In this document: positions 1 through 8,546 of the stretch, in pieces
Layout of the letters: every line of letters begins with the position of its first letter
Position numbering within the stretch: position 1 is the first letter of the stretch
The notes under the pieces: model-generated
What the model saw: the letters and a program-made list of their open reading frames with translations, nothing else
What the model was told of the DNA's origin: nothing
The model's database searches: none
Translations under genes and position numbers: made by a program
From: an uncultured Massilia sp.
Lineage (GTDB): Bacteria; Pseudomonadota; Gammaproteobacteria; Burkholderiales; Burkholderiaceae
Reading direction: 5' to 3'
DNA length: 21,369 nt
Assembly: GCA_946886065.1 (NCBI GenBank)
Contig: CAMPHU010000066.1
Location: forward strand, 1-21,369

Positions 1-302
1 GCGTATAGCGCACGCTTCCTCAGCACGTCATACGTGCCACTGGCGCCTATGACTTCCCGGACTCGGCGTCCCCCTTGCTGGGAACCCAAGTTCAACCAAC
101 GTAAGCACGGCACAACGCTAACTAAAAGTAGCTAGCGCACCCCGACCACCGATACATCGACAACAAAACCTTCCCTTACCGTCCCGTTCACTCAAGCAGA
201 GCGTGCGGACATTCCTACAACTCCGCGAAGCCTTATCCTATACAGACCTGACCCGGCTGCGCGCATGATCGATCCATTGGTTCAGCAAGCAGAGGAGCGA
301 TC
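1..302. other. Non-coding left edge, upstream of the small hypothetical gene
   Basis: I see no gene in this stretch. It is visibly less GC-rich than the rest of the window and has stops in all frames. A perfect 6-bp inverted repeat, GCACGT-CAT-ACGTGC, lies at 23-37 and could be an operator or chance. TATACA at 239-244 resembles a -10 element but has no convincing -35 at the right distance. A good ribosome binding site (AGAGGAG, 291-297) at the right edge serves the gene starting at 303. Confidence 0.6.
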
Positions 303-755
303 ATGAAATCGAAAGAGAAGGTCAAAGGCGGCGATAACCGTGCCCGTGGCATCCACAAACCGAAAGTCGTGACTGTCGCCGAAGGCAGCCTGCAAAGCAG
401 GGCGCCGGGATATGTCATGCCCGGTGGCCCCGATACGCCGTTCCCGAAAGCCAGCCTGGGTTCGATGCAGTCCGACCTGAACAGCAGTCCTCGCAACGGC
501 GTCGGCACGCAACACGGTGCATGGAGTGCGCGCCAGCAGGCGCAGCGCATGCAGGAACGTGGCGAACAGGATCGCATTGGCCAACTCCAGCAATCCACCG
601 GCATCGAACAGAACCAGGCCGCAGGCTCCCAGCAGTCTTCGGTCGGCAATTCCGGCTCGCGCCAGTCCGCTCCGGAACCGACGCCGCAGACCAAGGTCGA
701 CCAGAAAGCCTCCGACTCCGGCAGCAAGCGCAGCCGCAAGCAGCCACGCGGCTGA
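303..755 (+). CDS. Hypothetical small, hydrophilic, probably disordered protein
   Basis: This 150-residue protein is not one I recognise. The start is supported by AGAGGAG five bases upstream of the ATG, and a rho-independent terminator follows 25 bases after the stop, so it looks like a real single-gene unit. The N-terminus is lysine-rich. Residues 75-115 are rich in Gln, Arg and Ala and may form a helix. The tail (120-150) is rich in Ser, Pro, Lys and Arg and ends in a basic patch. There is no signal peptide, membrane segment or cysteine. Such composition fits a disordered, possibly nucleic-acid-associated or stress-related protein, but no function can be assigned. It is transcriptionally separate from the quinoprotein locus. 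Confidence 0.6.
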   Translation: MKSKEKVKGGDNRARGIHKPKVVTVAEGSLQSRAPGYVMPGGPDTPFPKASLGSMQSDLNSSPRNGVGTQHGAWSARQQAQRMQERGEQDRIGQLQQSTGIEQNQAAGSQQSSVGNSGSRQSAPEPTPQTKVDQKASDSGSKRSRKQPRG

Positions 756-780
756 GCGCTTGCCGCCCTGACCGATCCTG

Positions 781-804
781 ACCCGGGCCCACCCGGGTTT
801 TTTT
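781..804 (+). terminator. Rho-independent terminator
   Basis: A perfect 7-bp stem, ACCCGGG (781-787) and CCCGGGT (792-798), closes a 4-base loop and runs directly into a tract of seven T residues (798-804). It follows the hypothetical gene ending at 755 and precedes the promoter region of the DUF2868 gene. Confidence 0.88.
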
Positions 805-849
805 ACGTCCGCCGCCGCCGCGCCATCGCAAGAGCGCGCACATTCCGAC

Positions 850-878
850 CTGTCATCCAGTGAAAACTGAGGCACAAT
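850..878 (+). promoter_or_regulatory. Possible sigma-70 promoter for the DUF2868-DUF3482 pair
   Basis: CTGTCA (850-855) and CACAAT (873-878) are separated by 17 bases, each matching the consensus at four of six positions. It lies 40 bases upstream of the start codon and just after a terminator, the expected place for a promoter. The match is weak. Confidence 0.3.
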
Positions 879-917
879 GCAGCTACAACATTGTCAATTC
901 ATCCATACAGGAAGAGC

Positions 918-2396
918 ATGAACGAACAGGTCGCACGCAATGTCGTGCTGGTGCGCGCCATCGAAACCGCCGACGTAGGCCATACCGTGCTGAGCGAGGA
1001 TGACCGCAAGTACGCGACCCGCAGCGCCCGCGAGCTGGCGGCCTGGCAGGCATCCGACAGCAAGATGGCGGTGACCCAGCACCACTTCCTGCAACAGCGT
1101 TCCGAACAGATCATCAAGCGCCTGAGCGAACGCACGCCCGCCTTTGCCGCCTTCGTCCGCAGGCGCCCCGGCATGACCGGCATCTGGACCGCGCTTCCCT
1201 TCATCGCTTTCATCGCCGGCGCCGCCCTCGACCGCATCGCCGATCCGCACCGCGTGGACCTGCTGTCCGCGCCTCTGCTCCTGATCATCGCCTGGAACCT
1301 GCTCGTCTACCTGGGCATGCTGGTGTGGGCGCTCGTTCCCCGCAAGCGCAAGACCGGCAGCCCGCTGCTGCACCGTCTCAGTGTCGGCAAGGCGGCCGTG
1401 CCGCGCAAGCTCCCGTCCGCGCTGAGCGATGGCGTCGCCCACTACCTCGCCGATTGGGCCGTGCTGAGCGAACCGCTGACCCGCGCACGCCTGGCCCGCA
1501 GCTTCCACCTGGCCGCCGCCGGGTTCGCGCTCGGCGCCATCGCCTCGCTCTACGCGCGCGGCATGCTCACCGAGTACGTCACCGGCTGGGAAAGCACCTT
1601 CCTCGACGGGCGCCAGGTGCACACCCTGCTGTCCTGGCTCTTCATGCCGGCCATGGCCGTCTTCCCCTTCCTCCAGGGCTTCTCGCTGAACGAGATCGAG
1701 CTGCTGCGCTTCGGCCGCGGCGCCGTGGTGACGGGGGGAGGGGAGCGCTGGGTACACCTGTACGCCGCCACCTTGCTGTTGCTCGTCGTGCTCCCACGCC
1801 TCATCCTTGCGACCTTCGCCGGCCTGCGCGCCGGACGTCTCAAGCGCCGCTTCCCGATCGACCTGGACCAGCCTTACTTCCGCAAGCTGGCCGACAGCAT
1901 CGGCGCCGGCGCGCCCGCACTGCTGCGCGTGATCCCCTACAGCTATACGCTCGACGAGCCACGCGACCGAGGCCTCTGGACTCTCGCAGCCGCGACACTG
2001 GGCGGACAAGCGCGGGTCCAGCTGCGCCCCACGGCCGGCTATGGCGTGGAACCGAAGGACGCCCTGCGCGACACCGTGCTGGACGAGGCGGGCGTGACCG
2101 TCACCGCCGTCCTGTTCAGCCTCGCGGCGACACCCGAAAAGGAAAACCACGGCGCCTTCCTCGATTACGTGGCCAAGCGCGTCCCGCGCGGCGTCGCCGT
2201 CCTGCTCGACGAATCTTCCTTCGTCGAACGCATCGGCGAGCAGCCCGGCAGCGACACGCGCGTTACCGAGCGCAGCGCGTTGTGGCGCCAGTTCTGCAGC
2301 TTCCACGGCGCGCCCGCCCACGTCGTCAACCTGCTCCAGCCGGACAAATACCCGCTCGAATTCGGTGCGGGCCTGAGATTGCCGGAGCTGCGCTGA
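918..2396 (+). CDS. DUF2868 family integral membrane protein
   Basis: The 492-residue protein resembles the DUF2868 family, commonly encoded beside a DUF3482 protein as here; its function is not established. I chose ATG 918, preceded by AGGA at 909-912, over a TTG at 891. About five hydrophobic segments are visible: roughly residues 87-105, 114-141, 195-215, 237-253 and 279-302. A charged N-terminal region precedes them and a soluble C-terminal domain of about 190 residues follows. The stop overlaps the next start by one base (TGATG), so the two products are probably translationally coupled and may act together at the inner membrane. Nothing links it functionally to the alcohol oxidation genes downstream. 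Confidence 0.85.
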   Translation: MNEQVARNVVLVRAIETADVGHTVLSEDDRKYATRSARELAAWQASDSKMAVTQHHFLQQRSEQIIKRLSERTPAFAAFVRRRPGMTGIWTALPFIAFIAGAALDRIADPHRVDLLSAPLLLIIAWNLLVYLGMLVWALVPRKRKTGSPLLHRLSVGKAAVPRKLPSALSDGVAHYLADWAVLSEPLTRARLARSFHLAAAGFALGAIASLYARGMLTEYVTGWESTFLDGRQVHTLLSWLFMPAMAVFPFLQGFSLNEIELLRFGRGAVVTGGGERWVHLYAATLLLLVVLPRLILATFAGLRAGRLKRRFPIDLDQPYFRKLADSIGAGAPALLRVIPYSYTLDEPRDRGLWTLAAATLGGQARVQLRPTAGYGVEPKDALRDTVLDEAGVTVTAVLFSLAATPEKENHGAFLDYVAKRVPRGVAVLLDESSFVERIGEQPGSDTRVTERSALWRQFCSFHGAPAHVVNLLQPDKYPLEFGAGLRLPELR

Positions 2397-3898
2397 TGGA
2401 CCCGGTGAAGATCCAGTTCGCGCTCGTCTCGCACACCAACAACGGCAAGACCACGCTGGCGCGCACCCTTGTCGGCATGGACGTCGGCGAGGTGCGCGAC
2501 GCTGCCCACGTCACCGAATTCGCCGAGGCCCACCCGCTGGTCGAAAGCGGCGCCGGCGACACCCTGGTGCTCTGGGATACCCCCGGCTTCGGCGACTCGG
2601 TACGCCTGCTCAAGCGCCTGTCCATCGCAGGCAATCCGATCGGCTGGCTGCTGCGTGAAGTCTTCGACCGCTACCGCGACCGTCCGTTCTGGCTCAGCCA
2701 GCAGGCCTTGCGCGCCGCCAGGGACGAGGCGGACGTGGTGCTCTATCTCGTCAATTCGTCCGAGTCGCCCCAGGATGCCGGCTACCTTCCGGCCGAGATG
2801 AAGATCCTCGACTGGCTCGGCAAGCCGGTCGCCGTGCTCCTCAACCAGATGGGACCGCCCCGTCCGGGCACGCAGGAACAGGGCGAGCAGCAGCGCTGGA
2901 AGCAGCACCTGGCCCAGTACCCGATCGTGAAGGAAGTGCTGCCCCTCGACGCCTTCGCGCGCTGCTGGGTGCACGAGCACGTGTTCTATGAAGCGATCAC
3001 GCCGCTGATCGCGCCGGAAAAGCAGCCGGGCTACGCGCGCCTGGTCGCAGCCTGGTCCGCGCGCAACCGCGAGCGCTTCAGCAATGCGCTGCGCACCAGC
3101 GCCGAACAGCTGGCCGCCGCCGCGCGCGACAGCGAGCCCTTGCCGGAGGCGGAGCGCGGCGTCCTGCGCAGCGCCCTCAAGGCGGTCGGCATCGGCAAGG
3201 ACGAACAGCGGCGCCAGGAGCTGGCGATGGCCGCCCTGGTCGCGCGCCTGGAGAACGGCATCAACCACGCCACCGCGCGCATGCTCTCGCTGTACCGCAT
3301 CGACCCTGGCCAGGCGCTTACCATCAATGCGCGCGTGAGCGAGAACTTCGCCGTGCGCGCGCCGGTCGACAAGGCCCAGGCCGGCCTGCTCGGCGCGGTC
3401 GTGTCGGGCGCGGCGACCGGGCTGTCGGCGGACGTCATGGCGGGCGGCCTGACCATGGGCGCCGGCGCGCTGCTGGGCGCCATCGTCGGCGGCCTGACCA
3501 TGGCCGGCGCCGCCTGGGGCTTCAACCAGCGCCTGGACCGCGACAAGGCCAGCGTGCAGTTCGCCGATCCCTTCCTGCAAACGCTGCTGACCGGCGCCGT
3601 CCTGCGCTACCTGGCGGTGGCGCACTTCGGCCGCGGCCGCGGCAACTACGTCGAAAGCGAGGCGCCGCCGTTCTGGCAGGCCGAAGCCGAACGGGCGCTC
3701 GCCGCAAGCGCCGCCGCCCAACCGAGGCTGTGGGAGGCGGTGCGCAGCGCGCCGGATCTCGGCGCCGCGGCAGGACTGGTCGAGTCCGTAATGGTCCCCG
3801 CCGTGCATGCGACGCTGGCGACCCTGTATCCAGGCGCCGCATTGCAGGAACACGTCAAGGCGCCGTCTCATGGCACGCCATTTGCTCCAAAAGCATAA
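2396..3898 (+). CDS. DUF3482 domain GTPase-like protein
   Basis: This is a 500-residue protein with an N-terminal Ras-like GTPase domain and the C-terminal region typical of DUF3482 proteins. The P-loop is SHTNNGKTT at residues 12-20, lacking the usual first glycine. The G3 motif is DTPG at 61-64. Where NKxD is expected the sequence reads NQMG (150-153), so guanine specificity may be altered. A glycine- and alanine-rich segment at about 329-376 looks like a glycine-zipper membrane insertion. The start is fixed by the one-base overlap with the DUF2868 gene. The pair may form a membrane GTPase system of unknown purpose. The next ORF starts only 24 bases after the stop, so read-through into the receptor gene is possible. 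Confidence 0.85.
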   Translation: MDPVKIQFALVSHTNNGKTTLARTLVGMDVGEVRDAAHVTEFAEAHPLVESGAGDTLVLWDTPGFGDSVRLLKRLSIAGNPIGWLLREVFDRYRDRPFWLSQQALRAARDEADVVLYLVNSSESPQDAGYLPAEMKILDWLGKPVAVLLNQMGPPRPGTQEQGEQQRWKQHLAQYPIVKEVLPLDAFARCWVHEHVFYEAITPLIAPEKQPGYARLVAAWSARNRERFSNALRTSAEQLAAAARDSEPLPEAERGVLRSALKAVGIGKDEQRRQELAMAALVARLENGINHATARMLSLYRIDPGQALTINARVSENFAVRAPVDKAQAGLLGAVVSGAATGLSADVMAGGLTMGAGALLGAIVGGLTMAGAAWGFNQRLDRDKASVQFADPFLQTLLTGAVLRYLAVAHFGRGRGNYVESEAPPFWQAEAERALAASAAAQPRLWEAVRSAPDLGAAAGLVESVMVPAVHATLATLYPGAALQEHVKAPSHGTPFAPKA

Positions 3899-3922
3899 GA
3901 CCGATAACGACAGGAGACGAGC

Positions 3923-3985
3923 ATGACCCATTCCAGCCATTCGATCCCGCATGCAAAGGACGGTGCACAGGTAGCCGCCGCATGA
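3923..3985 (+). CDS. 20-residue histidine-containing leader ORF before the TonB receptor
   Basis: A short ORF starts at ATG 3923 behind a good ribosome binding site (AGGAG, 3912-3916). It encodes 20 residues with histidines at positions 3, 6 and 10. Its TGA stop overlaps the ATG of the receptor gene (ATGA, 3982-3985). The receptor has no strong ribosome binding site of its own, so this ORF could load ribosomes for it by translational coupling, and it could sense translation speed. It may equally be fortuitous; conservation is untested. Confidence 0.4.
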   Translation: MTHSSHSIPHAKDGAQVAAA

Positions 3986-6294
3986 GGCGCACGCTCCTGC
4001 TCTCGGCGCTTGGGCTGGTTTCATCTGCCCAGGCCGCGCCGGCCCTGCCGGATTCGATGGCGCCCGACGGCGAGCGGATCGCGCGGGTCGAAGTCGTGGG
4101 TGCGCTGCCGTTCGCGGACGCGGGTATCCAGGCGGACCGGCTGCCCTACGCGCTCCAATCGCTTGACCGGGACGCCCTGCGCGACGCCCAGGGCGGCAAC
4201 CTGGCGGAAACGATGACGCGCAAGCTGGTCGGCATCGCCGTCAACGAGATCATCGGCAGTCCCTTCCAGGTGGACCTCAGCTACCGCGGCATGCGCGCAT
4301 CGCCCTTGCTCGGCACCTCGCAGGGCCTGTCGGTCTACCTCGACGGCGTGCGCGTCAACGAAGCCTTCGGCGACGTGGTCAACTGGGACCTGCTGCCCGA
4401 AGCCGCGCTGTCGCGCCTGTCCGTGGTCCCCGGCTCGAACCCGCTGTACGGCCTGAACACCCTCGGCGGCGCGCTCGTCCTCGAGACCCGCTCGGGACTG
4501 TCCGATCCCGGGGCGGAGCTGGCCCTGTCCATCGGAGAGCACCAGCGCCGCCGCGCCGATTTCACCTACGGCGTCAATGCCGATGGCTGGCACCAGTTCG
4601 TCGCGGCCACGCTGTTCGAGGAGGACGGCTGGCGCGCCCACTCCGCCGGCCGCCTGGCGAACCTGTTCTACAAGCTGGGACGCCAGGGCGCAAGGACCGA
4701 CTGGAACGCCACGCTGCTCGGCGGCCGCAGCCGCATGCTCGGCAACGGGCTGCTGCCGGAAGCCCTGTACCGGCAGGACAGGCGCACGGTCTACACCTAT
4801 CCCGACCGTACCGAAAACCGCCTGCTGCAGGCTGGCTTGCGGATCAAGCACCGCATGGACAGCGGCATCGAAGCAACCGTCTCGGCTTATGCGCGCAACA
4901 GCCGCCGCGATACCGTCGGCGGCGATGTGGGCGATGAATACGCCGATTATGTCGAGGACTGCGCCGATGGCTTCGACGCCGCCGGCCAGGCGAACGATCC
5001 CGGCGAATGCGCGTTCACCCGCGACGAGGGCGCGGCGCTGCATCCCGCCAGCCTGAACACCACCGCCACCCGCCAGCGCAGCAGCGGCGCCAGCCTGAAC
5101 CTGCACCGGCGCGACGGCGCCAACGCCTTCGACGCCGGCCTCACCTGGGACCGCAGCCGGGTGCGCTTCGCCCAGTTCGAGCAGGAAGCCTTCTTTACTC
5201 CGACGCGCGGCGTGGAGGGCGACCCGGAAGAGGAGCGCGAGCCGGCATCGTCGGTATCGGGCAGGGCGCGCGCGGCCAGCCTGTACGGCGCCGCCACGCT
5301 GGCAGTCTCGCGCGACACCAGCATCAGCCTGTCCGCCCGCTTCAACCGCGCCCGCGTCGGCAACACCCTGGTGACCGAGGATGGCCCCAAGCCGCCTGAA
5401 ACCTTCACGTATTCGCGCTTCAACCCGGCGCTCGGCTTCACCCACCGGTATGCAGGACTGACCTGGTTCGCCAACGCCGCGCAAAGCAACCGCGTGCCCA
5501 CGGTGATCGAGCTCGGATGCGCCGACCCTGCGGAACCCTGCCGCCTGCCGGTCGGGCTGCAGTCCGATCCCTACCTGAAGCAGGTCGTGTCCCGCACCGT
5601 CGAGGCAGGCCTGCGGCGGGGCGGAGAAGGTGGGGCTGTCGGCGCCAGCGTGTTCCGCACCGTGAACCGCGACGACATCCTGTTCGGCCGGGCCGGGCTC
5701 ACACGGGCCGGCTATTTCTCGAATTTCGCCCGCACCGTGCACCAGGGCGTGGAGCTCAGCTGGTCCCGGCGCCGGGGCGCCGTGGAAGCGCAAGCGGGCT
5801 ACAGCTTCCTGGACGCCACCTATGGCGCCCCCGGCACGCTGTTCACCGGCGCGCGTTCGGTGCAGGTGGACCACGGCACCCGCATCGCCGGCCTCCCGCG
5901 CCATACGCTCAAGCTGGACCTCGGCTGGAAGGCGAGGCCGGATCTGGTGTTGGGGGCGGAACTGCGCGCGGTCTCGCGCATGGCAAGCCAGGGCAACGAA
6001 GACGGCCTGGTCGAGGACGGGGAGGAGGATGCGCGCGCCGACTGGAGCATCGGCGGCCACGCGCTGCTGAACCTGCATGCCAACTGGACCCCGGCGCCGG
6101 GCTGGCAGCTGTTCGCCAGGATCGCGAACGTTCTGGACCGCCGCCATGAAAGCTTCGGCGCCCTGGCCGTCGACCTGTTCCCGGACGGCCGCCTGCTGCA
6201 GCCGCACGCCGGTCCCGTGGAGCCCGCGATCACCCGCTTCGTCGCACCCGGCGCGCCGCGTACCTTGACGGCCGGATTACGCTACCGGTTCTAG
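3982..6294 (+). CDS. TonB-dependent outer-membrane receptor, candidate metal or metallophore importer
   Basis: The 770-residue protein has a signal peptide (about 1-18, ending SAQA), a possible TonB-box-like stretch near residues 34-40, a plug domain (about 50-170, with VYLDGVRVNEAFGD at 118-131) and a beta-barrel ending in the outer-membrane signature RYRF. TonB receptors import scarce nutrients using proton-motive force. Its place beside a XoxF locus suggests lanthanide or lanthanide-chelate uptake by analogy with receptors such as LutH, but sequence alone does not prove the substrate. Two acidic loops stand out: about 315-349, with nine Asp/Glu and Cys327/Cys343, and 412-420. A second cysteine pair is at 513/520. 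The start is set by overlap with the leader ORF and a clean signal peptide. It converges on the PqqU gene with 10 bases between stops. Confidence 0.88.
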   Translation: MRRTLLLSALGLVSSAQAAPALPDSMAPDGERIARVEVVGALPFADAGIQADRLPYALQSLDRDALRDAQGGNLAETMTRKLVGIAVNEIIGSPFQVDLSYRGMRASPLLGTSQGLSVYLDGVRVNEAFGDVVNWDLLPEAALSRLSVVPGSNPLYGLNTLGGALVLETRSGLSDPGAELALSIGEHQRRRADFTYGVNADGWHQFVAATLFEEDGWRAHSAGRLANLFYKLGRQGARTDWNATLLGGRSRMLGNGLLPEALYRQDRRTVYTYPDRTENRLLQAGLRIKHRMDSGIEATVSAYARNSRRDTVGGDVGDEYADYVEDCADGFDAAGQANDPGECAFTRDEGAALHPASLNTTATRQRSSGASLNLHRRDGANAFDAGLTWDRSRVRFAQFEQEAFFTPTRGVEGDPEEEREPASSVSGRARAASLYGAATLAVSRDTSISLSARFNRARVGNTLVTEDGPKPPETFTYSRFNPALGFTHRYAGLTWFANAAQSNRVPTVIELGCADPAEPCRLPVGLQSDPYLKQVVSRTVEAGLRRGGEGGAVGASVFRTVNRDDILFGRAGLTRAGYFSNFARTVHQGVELSWSRRRGAVEAQAGYSFLDATYGAPGTLFTGARSVQVDHGTRIAGLPRHTLKLDLGWKARPDLVLGAELRAVSRMASQGNEDGLVEDGEEDARADWSIGGHALLNLHANWTPAPGWQLFARIANVLDRRHESFGALAVDLFPDGRLLQPHAGPVEPAITRFVAPGAPRTLTAGLRYRF

Positions 6295-6304
6295 AACTGC
6301 GCTT

Positions 6305-8419
6305 TTAAAACTGATACCGGGCGCTCACGCCCATGATCCAGTTGCGCCCCGGCGCCGCTTCGTAATAGCGGCGGTTGGTGTCGCCGACGATCACCGAGCC
6401 GACATAGGTCCGGTCGAACAGGTTGTTCAGCCGCGCGAACTGCTTGAAGCGCCAGCCGCCCAGCTGCTGGCTGGCCTGCACCCGGGCGTTGACGATCGCG
6501 TAGCCCGGCGCCGGCGTCATCGTATTGCTGTCTTCCGCGTAGACGCGGCCGTTGGCGATGGTCTCGAGCGCCGCGCCGAATCGGCCTTCGCGCTCTTTCC
6601 AGCCCACTTCGCCGTACAGGCTGGTCTTCGGGATGCCGGGCAGGCGGCTGCCTTCGGGCACCGCGCCGAATCCCTCGTCATAAATCGCGCGCAGCACCGT
6701 GAGCGCAAGGCGGGCATTGAAGCCGGCGCCCAGTTCGGCGTCGAGCGACAGTTCGCCGCCCTGGCGCAGGGTGGCGCTGGCGTTGCGGTAGCTGGTGCGG
6801 CCGCCCGAGGAACTGTCCACCACCAGTTCGCCCTTGGTGCGCACCTGGAACAGCGCGGCGTTGACGCGCGCATGCTCTCCCAGCATGGCCTTGAAACCCG
6901 TCTCGAGGTGGGTGCCCACCGCCGGATCGAGCCGGAAGTTGAAACCGGCGCCGCTGCCGGAGTAGAACAGCTCATTCAGGGTCGGCGCCTCGAAGCCGCG
7001 CGCCGCGCTGGCGTACACGTTCAGCGCAGGCGACACCTTGTACAGCACGCCCAGCAGCGGCGTGGTGTGGCGGTAGTCGACGCCGCCGCTGTCGTTGCCG
7101 TTGGCCAGGAACTTGTCCTCGACGTCGAACTTCAGGCGGCTGCGCCGTACTCCGCCGGTGAGTACCCACTGGCCGCGTTCCCACTCCAGCTGGGCGTAGG
7201 GATCGGTGCTGGTCACCTCGTTCGTTTCGTCGCGCCGCAACGCACCCTTCACGCCGAAGGTCGCGCCGACAAAGTTCTCGAAGCCCTGGCGTGCGTCGCG
7301 CGAGCGCGCCAGCTCCAGGCCCAGGGTCGCGCGAAGGCTGCCGCCGGCCAGCTCGCGCACCATGCGCCAGTTGGCGTCGATGCCGTGGAAGTCGCGGTCG
7401 AAGTCGACCACGCCGCCCGAATGGCTGGCGGGCGCCTGGAAGCCGCGCGAGAACGACTGGTACTGGATCACGCGGCGGTTGCCGCCGTAGGCCGTCAGCT
7501 GCAGGCGGTCCGGCCCGAAGCGGCTTTCCCAGGACAGGCCGAACTGCTTGTGGTCGATGCTCTTGCGCGTGTTGTAGCGCTCGGCCAGCGTACGCTGGGG
7601 GGAGACCGTGTCGGTGGTGTCGATTTCGCCGGCGCGCGGGTCGCGCTGGTACGTCGCCCAGGTCACGCCCAGCGGGTCCTGCGTATCGTCCTGGCGCAGG
7701 CCGCTGGCCGTCATGACGAGCCGGCTGCTTTCCGACGGGGTGAAGGTGAACTTCGCGTAGGCCTGATCGCGGGTGGCGGCGCTGTGGTCGCGGTAGCCGT
7801 CGGTCTCGAAACGCGAGGCGTCGAGCAGGTAGCCGAAGGCGCCGCTGCTGCCCTCGGCGTTGACGTCGGTCTTGCGCAGGCCGTTGCTGCCGGCGGCGAA
7901 GTTGGTCTCGACCGCGGGCCGGCCCTTGGGATCGCGGGTGAACAGCTGGACCACGCCGCCCGAATGGTTGCCGTACAGGGCGGAGAAGGGGCCGCGCAGC
8001 ACTTCGATGCGTTCCGCCATGTCGAGGTTGAAGGTCGCGGCCTGGCCCTGGCCGTCCGGCATGGAGGCCGGAATGCCGTCCGCTACCAGGCGCACGCCGC
8101 GCACGCCGAAGGCGGAACGCGCGCCGAAGCCGCGCGAGGAGATCTGCAGGTCCTGCGCATAGTTCTGGCGGTCGCGCGCCACCAGGCCCGGCACCGCGGC
8201 CAGGGCTTCGGAAGCGTTCACGCGCGGCTGGGTGTCGCGGATCTGGGCGGCGTCGACCACGTCGATGGCGGCGGGGAGGTCGAAACTCGTGTGCTCGGCG
8301 CGGGTGCCGCTGACCACGACCACGTTCAGAGGGCCGTCCGGCTCATCGGCGGCTGCAAGCAGCGGCCAGCATGCGCATACGGCGGCAATCAGGTTCAGGC
8401 GTAAAACAGCTTGCTTCAT
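6305..8419 (-). CDS. pqqU: TonB-dependent PQQ receptor PqqU (YncD family)
   Basis: This 704-residue outer-membrane receptor closely resembles E. coli PqqU, formerly YncD, the TonB-dependent importer of pyrroloquinoline quinone, and has about the same length. Shared segments I recognise are NRQNYAQDLQ-like (84-92), RGFG followed by GVRGVRL (97-111), DGIPASMPDGQGQ (114-126), the VVDSSSGGRTSYRNA stretch in the barrel and a C-terminus with YVGSVIVGD and RYYE-PGRN. A signal peptide covers about 1-24 and the barrel ends in RYQF. The start has GGAG five bases upstream. A sigma-54-type promoter on this strand lies about 60 bases before the gene, divergent from the aldehyde dehydrogenase promoter. PQQ import fits directly with the PQQ enzyme encoded nearby. 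Identity as a YncD-family receptor is firm; substrate is by homology. Confidence 0.9.
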   Translation of the reverse strand: MKQAVLRLNLIAAVCACWPLLAAADEPDGPLNVVVVSGTRAEHTSFDLPAAIDVVDAAQIRDTQPRVNASEALAAVPGLVARDRQNYAQDLQISSRGFGARSAFGVRGVRLVADGIPASMPDGQGQAATFNLDMAERIEVLRGPFSALYGNHSGGVVQLFTRDPKGRPAVETNFAAGSNGLRKTDVNAEGSSGAFGYLLDASRFETDGYRDHSAATRDQAYAKFTFTPSESSRLVMTASGLRQDDTQDPLGVTWATYQRDPRAGEIDTTDTVSPQRTLAERYNTRKSIDHKQFGLSWESRFGPDRLQLTAYGGNRRVIQYQSFSRGFQAPASHSGGVVDFDRDFHGIDANWRMVRELAGGSLRATLGLELARSRDARQGFENFVGATFGVKGALRRDETNEVTSTDPYAQLEWERGQWVLTGGVRRSRLKFDVEDKFLANGNDSGGVDYRHTTPLLGVLYKVSPALNVYASAARGFEAPTLNELFYSGSGAGFNFRLDPAVGTHLETGFKAMLGEHARVNAALFQVRTKGELVVDSSSGGRTSYRNASATLRQGGELSLDAELGAGFNARLALTVLRAIYDEGFGAVPEGSRLPGIPKTSLYGEVGWKEREGRFGAALETIANGRVYAEDSNTMTPAPGYAIVNARVQASQQLGGWRFKQFARLNNLFDRTYVGSVIVGDTNRRYYEAAPGRNWIMGVSARYQF

Positions 8420-8477
8420 CCGGTCTCCAGTCGTTCGGTGTCCCGCCTCCCGCAGGCGGGCCGTGTTATCCCGTCAA

Positions 8478-8492
8478 GCAATATACCTGCCA
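8478..8492 (-). promoter_or_regulatory. Sigma-54 promoter of pqqU
   Basis: On the minus strand the sequence reads TGGCAGGTATATTGC, with GG and GC exactly ten bases apart. It matches the sigma-54 consensus TGGCAC-N5-TTGC at every defined position except one (G for C). The expected start site near 8467 gives a 5' leader of about 47 bases. Confidence 0.7.
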
Positions 8493-8546
8493 TCGAGAAA
8501 ACGTGATGCGCCATGCTGCGTTTTCAGGACAGCCAGGGAGGCGGCT

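Noticed and set aside
3859..3873. Sigma-54-like AGGC...TTGC near the end of the DUF3482 gene, upstream of the receptor
   Set aside because: The invariant GG and GC are nine bases apart rather than ten, the -24 half is poor, and it lies in coding sequence.
4021..6207. Long open frame of 728 codons on the minus strand inside the first receptor gene
   Set aside because: It is a shadow of a GC-rich coding strand; the plus-strand product has a signal peptide, plug and barrel, while the antisense product has no recognisable domain.
6285..6325. Bidirectional terminator between the two convergent receptor genes
   Set aside because: Only 10 bases separate the stops and I could not find a stem with convincing pairing next to the short T and A runs.
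6872..8404. Long plus-strand open frame of 510 codons antisense to pqqU
   Set aside because: The minus-strand protein is an unmistakable YncD-family receptor; the antisense translation is low-complexity Ala/Gly/Val/Arg sequence.
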